The notes under the pieces are model-generated. The model saw only the letters and a list, made by a program, of their open reading frames with translations, did not search any database and was not told the origin of the DNA. A DNA stretch of 11,211 bases, taken from contig CAYXDO010000245.1 in NCBI GenBank assembly GCA_964463485.1, forward strand, positions 1-11,211. Reading direction: 5' to 3'. Both the position numbers and the translations under genes were made by a program. How positions within the stretch are numbered: position 1 is the stretch's first letter; each line of letters starts with the position of its first letter. Of the stretch, positions 6,330 to 11,211 are shown one piece after another. This stretch comes from CAYXDO01 sp964463485 (GTDB taxonomy: Bacteria; Myxococcota; Kuafuiibacteriia; Kuafuiibacteriales; Kuafuiibacteriaceae).

Positions 6330-6357
6330 AGGGTCCACGGCGCCAACCGTGGACCCT
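6330..6357. repeat. Perfect 11-bp hairpin with 6-base loop
   Basis: AGGGTCCACGG (6330-6340), loop CGCCAA and CCGTGGACCCT (6347-6357) form an uninterrupted stem. It begins 5 bases after the inverted repeat at 6282-6324, so the two make a tandem stem-loop pair ahead of the leftward operon. On the plus strand it is followed by a pyrimidine-rich GCCGTCTTCTCCTC, so a rightward terminator is possible, but no rightward gene ends here. Confidence 0.6.
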
Positions 6358-6541
6358 GCCGTCTTCTCCTCGTGCGCCGCCCTATCACAGCGGGGTACGC
6401 ACGACCGCGACGCAGAATATAGATCGGCAAGATCGATGGGATTCGCGGATCCGATCTCAGCCAGCGGTCAGACCTCGCTCACCCATCCGAGCCACAGAAC
6501 GTGCAACGAGGACCGCGAACTTCCGCCGTTGGGATCGCATC

Positions 6542-6907
6542 GTCACATGTGGAACCGAGCGCGGCGAGGCCTGCGTCGTCGAACGAACATGCGAGGAGGT
6601 TTCGGTACGCAGGATGAGCGGTCGGATCCTTGTGCAGGCAAATCACCACGCGACGACCGAGTTCGCGTACCGGAATGAGCCACTTGATGACGCAGACCCA
6701 GAAACGAACGAGATGTCTCGGCTCGCATACTCCGAGGCGCGGGAGGCGGCGTTGAAAGAGGCGCTGCAAGGACTTGGAGGGACGAGCACAATCGACGATG
6801 TCGCCGCGTGTCTCGACGTTGAACCGGTCTGCAACGACGAGAGCTACCAACAGATGGTGTTCGTGCCCGAGACGGGCAAGGTCAAGGTGTGGCGCTGGGC
6901 AAGGTGA
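6542..6907 (+). pseudogene. 3' remnant of a C45-like acyltransferase/peptidase gene
   Basis: The plus-strand frame to the TGA at 6907 reads GTERGEACVVERTCEEVSVRR, then ILVQANHHATTEFAYRNEP, and ends QQMVFVPETGKVKVWRWAR. This pattern (a Gly/Cys strand with VVER, then ANHH, then a terminal QQMVFxPxTGxV strand) matches my memory of the C-terminal part of C45 / acyl-CoA:6-aminopenicillanate acyltransferase-like Ntn hydrolases, which normally exceed 300 residues. Similarity seems to start near 6542, the frame further upstream looks non-coding, and the catalytic N-terminal Cys is absent. An ATG at 6614 with GAGGAGGT 13 bases upstream could still yield 97 residues. It faces the transposition module, suggesting insertion or rearrangement removed the 5' part. 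Confidence 0.45.
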
Positions 6908-7076
6908 TGGAGAATGCCAACCGGGTGGGTTCGCTGGTCACCGGCCAGTACGAGTTCACGCGAAGGTGTCTCCGCCGCGAGGTTGGACGTCCGTGCAGTG
7001 AGTGGCGCTGTCGATCGGGCCGATGCGGTCCTCACCGGTCGTCGCTGTTGTGGGCTAGCTCTCATTTGGACCGAAG

Positions 7077-7098
7077 GCGATTGAAAATCGCGGAGGAG
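7077..7098 (+). promoter_or_regulatory. Ribosome-binding site with adjacent small hairpin
   Basis: GGAGGAG at 7092-7098 lies 4 bases before the GTG start at 7103 and fixes that start. Directly upstream, GCGATT-GAA-AATCGC (7077-7091) forms a 6-bp stem ending at the base before the site. It could tune access to the ribosome site. The rest of 6908-7102 holds no gene I can support. Confidence 0.4.
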
Positions 7099-7102
7099 TG
7101 AC

Positions 7103-7849
7103 GTGAAGATAGCTTGTGTTTCGGATATTCACCTATCCGACCCAGTCGGGGACTATTTGGCTCACGAGTGGTTTCGCGAACTCTTCGATCTGCTCGATTC
7201 GGATCATTTGATCGTCGCCGGCGATGTCGTGAGCACTTATGGGCGACCATCAACTCGCGAGGACTTCGCTTTATTTCGCAAGACATTGACCCGCTTTGGG
7301 TGGAACGACGGTCGTTTCACGACGGTCGTACCCGGTAACCATGACACGAAATTTATGGGCGCTGCATGGCACGATGAGGACCCGGAGCAGTTCTATCGAC
7401 GGTTCCCGAAACTGTTCGCAAACGCGAAGGGCGTCGGCTACTTCCCGTTCTACAAGCTGTTCCCAGAGGTTGCGATCATCGGGCTCGACTCGACCTCGCC
7501 GAGTCTGCTGAGATTGGAACGCGGTGAGCTCGGCGAGGACCAGTTGGAGGCGCTCGACCGGACCTTGCGTCTAAGGTCGGTGTCGTCGCGGAAGGTCATC
7601 ATCTCTATGCACCACCCGCCGAATGTTGACCATGGACTCGTCGACGCCGATGCCTTCTGGGAGGTCCTCGAGAGTCACCGGGTCGACCTCATTGTGAGCG
7701 GGCACCTCCACGAATCGTTCGTCGATGAAGACTCGTACGAGATCCCGGTGGCGTGCTGCGGCGGGTTCATGCACGACGACGGCGATGTCTTGATGATCGA
7801 GACCGGACCTCGCGGCCTGAAAACAAGTTGGTGGAATCCGTGGGAGTAG
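7103..7849 (+). CDS. Calcineurin-like metallophosphoesterase
   Basis: The protein is 248 residues from GTG 7103, placed by the strong GGAGGAG. All metal-site motifs of the family are present in order: Asp8 and His10 (SDIHLSD), Asp41 (VAGDVV), Asn79-His80 (VPGNHD), His170 (ISMHHPP) and His201/His203 (SGHLHE). The protein should bind two metal ions and hydrolyse a phosphoester. The short single-domain layout and lack of signal peptide or membrane segment suggest a cytoplasmic phosphodiesterase, phosphatase or nuclease, but the substrate cannot be read from sequence. It is alone on the plus strand, and its 3' end converges on the C1 peptidase with a 185-base gap that has no clear terminator. Confidence 0.9.
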   Translation: MKIACVSDIHLSDPVGDYLAHEWFRELFDLLDSDHLIVAGDVVSTYGRPSTREDFALFRKTLTRFGWNDGRFTTVVPGNHDTKFMGAAWHDEDPEQFYRRFPKLFANAKGVGYFPFYKLFPEVAIIGLDSTSPSLLRLERGELGEDQLEALDRTLRLRSVSSRKVIISMHHPPNVDHGLVDADAFWEVLESHRVDLIVSGHLHESFVDEDSYEIPVACCGGFMHDDGDVLMIETGPRGLKTSWWNPWE

Positions 7850-8034
7850 GTAGGTGAGAAATTTCGGAAATTCTACGCCTGGCCCGAGCGATTCCGCAGG
7901 CAAGAGCGATGTTTGACGGGGGAGGCTCGAGGAGACGACGTGAAGCGACGAGAAAGACGAAGACGAAATCCAGGCTGGTGTCGAAGGAGTCCGCGAACGA
8001 GCCGCGCGTTGCAGCCAGGTCTTCGAGCACTGTC

Positions 8035-9687
8035 TCACTCTCTGAGCCGAAGTGCGAATGCTTCAAGAGCTCCCGTCAACAGCATCGAGAAGGGAAACGA
8101 GCAGAGTCCCGGCCCAAACGGTTGCCTCTGCGGAAAGTCTTCTCCCCATGAGTTGAGGGCAAAGAAGCGCCCTTGATATTTCCAGTCGTTTCGGCCGTCC
8201 ACGTGATCAAAGCCAACGAGAAGCCATGCGTGGCCTTGAGGTCGATACCGCTGACCCGGCAGAGGGCGGAGCCCGACGCCGAGTTGCTTCAGGCCGTGGT
8301 AGAGGAATTCATCGGTAAGACGCGTGGAAAGGACGACGACCCAGCCGCCAGCCAACAGTGCCTTAATGTGACTGATCTGAGTCGGCTCCAACTTTTGAAT
8401 CAGCGGCGGACCGAGCTCTTCGGTCAACGCCGTCCGGCTGGACTGTTGATCCATGTTTTCGGGTTCGAACACGGAGTCCACGAACTCCGACTGCTCGGCG
8501 CCTGGCCTGGGATACCGGAACTTCGCTTCTTCGCACGGCAGCGTCTCTCGGATAGCTTCGATCGCCCGACTCACTTGGCCGCCACCGAATGGGTTGAACC
8601 CAGCCTCCCGATGGATCCACAAAGGACTGAAATTGATCGGTCTCGGCGGACTTTTGCGCCGTGCGAGAACGCCGAGTCCCATGGAGATTGCGTGGCTGAT
8701 GCACGTTGGAAGTGAGCCTTGGTCGCGAAGCACCGCGCCGTAGATCCTCTTGTCCGTCTTTTCGAGACCGACGCGCGCAGGCAAGTCGGGAGTGCACTCT
8801 CGTGGGTGCAGGATGCGGAACTCTCGTACGCGCTCTGGAAGCCCCTCAGGAACGACAACGCCACGGAGGTCCGCCCTCCAGGGATCATCGTCGAATCGGG
8901 GGCCAATCTCGCGGTCGTGAAGCAGCATCCAGGCATCCCAATCTCTTCGAGCAGCCAGGTCGCGTGCAGCTCCGCTCGGATCGTCCGCTTGGCCAAACAA
9001 CGTCAAAAGGGACCTTGGCAATCCGTCTTCGTCGAAAAGGCGATGCGGTGCTGCGGATTTCTCTAAGTTGTGCAACGCTTCCGATGCGTCGAACTCGAGG
9101 TTCGAAAGATCTCGATCCGCCAGTAGTCGAATGACGTTGCGAGGCTCGCCCGCGTTCGCTTTCTTCAACTTGGAATTGAAATATTTTCCCCACCAAGGAG
9201 TTTGACGCGAGACCTGGTGACTGGCGATGAGCCAACGGTCAAGGAGATACTTCACGAAGCCGAGATAGAGATCGCAGAGGCGCCCGTTGCCGTTGAACTG
9301 CTCACGGGCCAGGAGTCCGATATCGTCCAAAAAAATATCCTGGGCACCGAGCTCGTGCTGATAGCCACCTGGGTTCTTGGATTCAAAGTACGCTTTGTGC
9401 TTGGCGCGCTCGAGCGGATGGATGTCGAGGCCGAGCGCAGCTTTGTTGGACAGCGATTTTCTGAAAAATGGGGAACGATACGGATCGAAGGTGGCCACGT
9501 CCCCGCGTACCACGTTCCGAGCCCTGGCGCTTCCGCCGTCATTCTGGGGACGCAGCGCCCAACTCGGCAGCATGCGTGCCGCCCGCGATAGCGGACGCGA
9601 ATGCAGAGAAATCGGCTCAACTGGCTTCGGTCGAGCGGCTCGAACGCTCGAAGAGCGGAATCTCCGGTCGATGACTTTCTTCGCCAT
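8035..9687 (-). CDS. Papain-like C1 family cysteine peptidase with long N-terminal region
   Basis: The protein is 550 residues from ATG 9687 (MAKKVIDRRF); a TTG at 9765 would add 26 low-complexity residues. Neither start has a good ribosome site. The C-terminal half is papain-like: Gln323 of the oxyanion hole (RDQGSLPTC) lies 6 residues before the nucleophile Cys329, followed by ISHAISMGLG; His486 (GHAWLLVGF) and Asn512 (FFALNSWGEDF) complete the catalytic set. Residues 1-320 are not recognised; part is Arg-rich and probably disordered (1-60), the rest looks folded and helical. There is no signal peptide, so an intracellular enzyme is likely. It is the last gene of the leftward set after the radical SAM and kinase genes, which might supply its substrate, though no small peptide gene is visible. 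Confidence 0.85.
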   Translation of the reverse strand: MAKKVIDRRFRSSSVRAARPKPVEPISLHSRPLSRAARMLPSWALRPQNDGGSARARNVVRGDVATFDPYRSPFFRKSLSNKAALGLDIHPLERAKHKAYFESKNPGGYQHELGAQDIFLDDIGLLAREQFNGNGRLCDLYLGFVKYLLDRWLIASHQVSRQTPWWGKYFNSKLKKANAGEPRNVIRLLADRDLSNLEFDASEALHNLEKSAAPHRLFDEDGLPRSLLTLFGQADDPSGAARDLAARRDWDAWMLLHDREIGPRFDDDPWRADLRGVVVPEGLPERVREFRILHPRECTPDLPARVGLEKTDKRIYGAVLRDQGSLPTCISHAISMGLGVLARRKSPPRPINFSPLWIHREAGFNPFGGGQVSRAIEAIRETLPCEEAKFRYPRPGAEQSEFVDSVFEPENMDQQSSRTALTEELGPPLIQKLEPTQISHIKALLAGGWVVVLSTRLTDEFLYHGLKQLGVGLRPLPGQRYRPQGHAWLLVGFDHVDGRNDWKYQGRFFALNSWGEDFPQRQPFGPGLCSFPFSMLLTGALEAFALRLRE

Positions 9688-9770
9688 CGCTTCGAGCTCG
9701 AGGCCAGCGCCATGCTTCCTCAAGCCCGAGCCGCGGCCGCCAAGTCTTCGAGGCTCCGCCTCCAACGCGT

Positions 9771-9790
9771 GCGGCTCCGCGCAGAGCCGC
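9771..9790. terminator. GC-rich hairpin between kinase and peptidase genes
   Basis: GCGGCTC (9771-9777), loop CGCGCA and GAGCCGC (9784-9790) make a perfect 7-bp stem in the roughly 150-base gap between the kinase stop and the peptidase start. No U-run follows on the minus strand, so termination would be partial at best. It may instead be a processing or stability element. Confidence 0.3.
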
Positions 9791-9838
9791 GGATCGAAGA
9801 GTGGGAGCCCGTTAAGGTGAGGGTGGCGGCCTTCATCG

Positions 9839-10471
9839 TCAGTTTGTGGTCAGCGCCCCGAGCAAGCGCTGGTCGGACGCGTACCCATAGAGGCGTAAAA
9901 CTGCTGCGAGCAGGCCTGGTCGATAACGGTACGAATCTCGGCCAAGACGCATTGCGCGAGTTGCTCGACATTTCGCTGGTCTGTCGACTTCCAACACTCG
10001 GCCCAGGACAGCAAGGTCTAATCGGGAGGCGTGCGAAGCGCGCAGTTGAGCGTCGGCGCTCGCCGAGAGTGTCTCTGCGTCTGCCGCGCTTGCTGAACCT
10101 CGATGCAGCAGGCGAGCGCGACGGGTAGCCAACGGGGCGTGAAGGAGGACGGTCAGATCTGCGGGCATCAGCAACGCCTGAAGGTGGTCAACTCGCAGCA
10201 GCGAGCCTCGGTACTCGGCGTACGCTTGCGTGGATAGAAAATACCGATCGATCACGACGCTATATCCTCGATCAAGGAGCGACTCAGCCTCCCTCGAGGC
10301 CGAAAACACCGTCGACAAGTAGAACAGTTGGGCGGCTTCCTGGCTCGCCCCAAAGCTCGAGACGATCTCCTCTCTGAAACCGCGAAGCTTCGGAGACGGT
10401 GTGGTGAGAAAGACCGCATTCATCGCGGCGGCGACCCTTTGCGCGACGGTCGTCTTGCCAACGCCATCCAA
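9839..10471 (-). CDS. Thymidylate kinase-like P-loop kinase, reading frame apparently broken twice
   Basis: The open frame gives 210 residues from a TTG at 10471. It has the P-loop (LDGVGKTTVAQRV), the thymidylate kinase DRY motif with its following helix (VVIDRYFLSTQAYAEY, Asp75), and a lid-like Arg-rich segment (ATRRARLLHRG). Two signs of frame loss are visible. The beta strand expected before the P-loop, PTVV, lies in another frame, joined if TTT at 10470-10472 were TTTT. After LEVD (residue 163, about 9983) the expected helix continues in a third frame as TDQRNVEQLAQCVLAEIRTVID and ends at a TGA at 9852-9850. The gene is therefore decaying or the assembly has indels. It follows the radical SAM stop by 18 bases. 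True dTMP kinase activity is unproven; related nucleoside monophosphate kinases look alike. Confidence 0.75.
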   Translation of the reverse strand: MDGVGKTTVAQRVAAAMNAVFLTTPSPKLRGFREEIVSSFGASQEAAQLFYLSTVFSASREAESLLDRGYSVVIDRYFLSTQAYAEYRGSLLRVDHLQALLMPADLTVLLHAPLATRRARLLHRGSASAADAETLSASADAQLRASHASRLDLAVLGRVLEVDRPAKCRATRAMRLGRDSYRYRPGLLAAVLRLYGYASDQRLLGALTTN

Positions 10472-10489
10472 ACCACGGTCGGCCGCTCG

Positions 10490-11211
10490 TCACGCCACCC
10501 TCTCCAAGTCGTCGGAAGACCAACGACGCAAATTGGGCTCGAGCGACTTGGCAAGGGGCAAGAGAGCCACGACATCCGATGGATGCCCCCCTTCCGTGGC
10601 GATCAGCGCTTCGGCGATTCTCGCCATTTGTTCCCACTCCCTTCGGTCGAAGGAGCTCGACGAGACCACCATCGGCATGCTGGCTCCTGACTCCCGCAGA
10701 TTCCACCGGTCTCTCTTTTGGTCGAGTCGCGTACCTCGAAGAAGCATCAACGGAAAGGCCTTAATAACCGGGACTTGGCGCTCCAGGCACCACTGCACGG
10801 AGGAAGAGAATGACCCAAGTGTCTGGCACGGCAAACCGAAGATGAGAGACACCTCGTGACGAATCGATCGCCGCCTCACCTCGGCCAAGACTCGATCGAC
10901 CTTCTCGAGGTCATTCACGCGATCGATTTCAGCCCCCTCATTGCGGTGGATCGTCTGCAACCCGAACTCGAGCACGACATCAAGCATCTGGGCGACGTCC
11001 AAAAACTCGGCAGTGATCAACTCGGCTCTACATTGGAGCGAGAGTCGCCCTTTGAACCCACCGAGGGCCAACGACCGCAGAATCTCGACGCTTCGACTGC
11101 CCGCGTTGAAGATCGGATCGAGAACGGCGATCTCGCGAACTCCCGCCCGGCAGAACCTTCGGCGGCGGCATGAGTTTGAGCCACCGTCCGGCGGTTTCGT
11201 GCGCCAGTCCC
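10490..11211 (-). CDS. Radical SAM domain protein, 5' end outside the window
   Basis: The last 239 codons plus the TGA stop are visible; the frame is open to the window edge. Motifs are those of the radical SAM barrel after the cluster: REIAVLDPIFN (residues about 25-35), the GGFKGRLSLQCRAE strand, VLEFGLQTIHRNE, HEVSLIFGLPCQT and VIKAFPLMLLRGTRL. This pattern is typical of HemN/Elp3-type and cobalamin-dependent radical SAM proteins. The CxxxCxxC cluster site and any B12-binding domain would lie beyond 11211, so neither is confirmed. The first 20 visible residues are unusually Arg/Cys-rich and could reflect a frame error. The stop at 10490 is in the same frame as the kinase downstream. Substrate is unknown. 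Confidence 0.8.
   Translation of the reverse strand, partial: DWRTKPPDGGSNSCRRRRFCRAGVREIAVLDPIFNAGSRSVEILRSLALGGFKGRLSLQCRAELITAEFLDVAQMLDVVLEFGLQTIHRNEGAEIDRVNDLEKVDRVLAEVRRRSIRHEVSLIFGLPCQTLGSFSSSVQWCLERQVPVIKAFPLMLLRGTRLDQKRDRWNLRESGASMPMVVSSSSFDRREWEQMARIAEALIATEGGHPSDVVALLPLAKSLEPNLRRWSSDDLERVA

Noticed and set aside
9202..10128. Plus-strand frames opposite the peptidase and kinase
   Set aside because: They are shadows of genes with recognised catalytic motifs on the minus strand.

Overview
This is a high-GC window with dense purine/pyrimidine codon usage and many long spurious antisense frames. A myxobacterium (Myxococcota) or similar large-genome high-GC bacterium would fit, but no marker gene settles this. 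I see no rRNA, tRNA or CRISPR array.

Layout. (1) 1-1807 is a poorly recognisable flank. It has one low-complexity hypothetical gene on + (258-896), one small lysine-rich hypothetical gene on - (990-1358), and about 450 bases with no convincing gene but several inverted repeats. (2) 1808-6272 is a compact leftward-transcribed module, read 6272 to 1808. It encodes a Cys-rich, probably zinc-binding protein, a DDE(D35E) transposase/integrase, an ExeA/TniB-like AAA ATPase starting 4 bases after the transposase stop, a RepA-like RecA-fold ATPase with a C-terminal winged helix that overlaps the previous gene by ATGA, and an 85-residue protein. Strong inverted repeats lie at 1635-1678, 5426-5458, 6282-6324 and 6330-6357. 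I could not locate the element ends or a target duplication. (3) 6542-6907 is the 3' remnant of a C45-type (acyl-CoA:6-APA acyltransferase-like) gene whose 5' part is missing on the side facing the transposition module. (4) 7103-7849 is an intact calcineurin-like metallophosphoesterase on +. (5) 8035-11211 is a second leftward gene set, read 11211 to 8035: a radical SAM protein cut by the window edge, a thymidylate kinase-like P-loop kinase whose frame appears broken near both ends, and a papain-like C1 peptidase with about 320 residues of unrecognised N-terminal sequence.

How they may work together. Genes in the 1808-6272 block look like one transposition operon: a DDE recombinase with an AAA+ partner (the TniA/TniB, TnsB/TnsC logic), plus an unusual second RecA-fold ATPase. 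The radical SAM, kinase and peptidase genes are collinear and closely spaced, but I cannot assign a pathway. The most noteworthy items are the composition of the transposition module, its paired inverted repeats, the atypical Walker A of its AAA protein, and the two apparent frameshifts in the kinase, which could be decay or assembly error.
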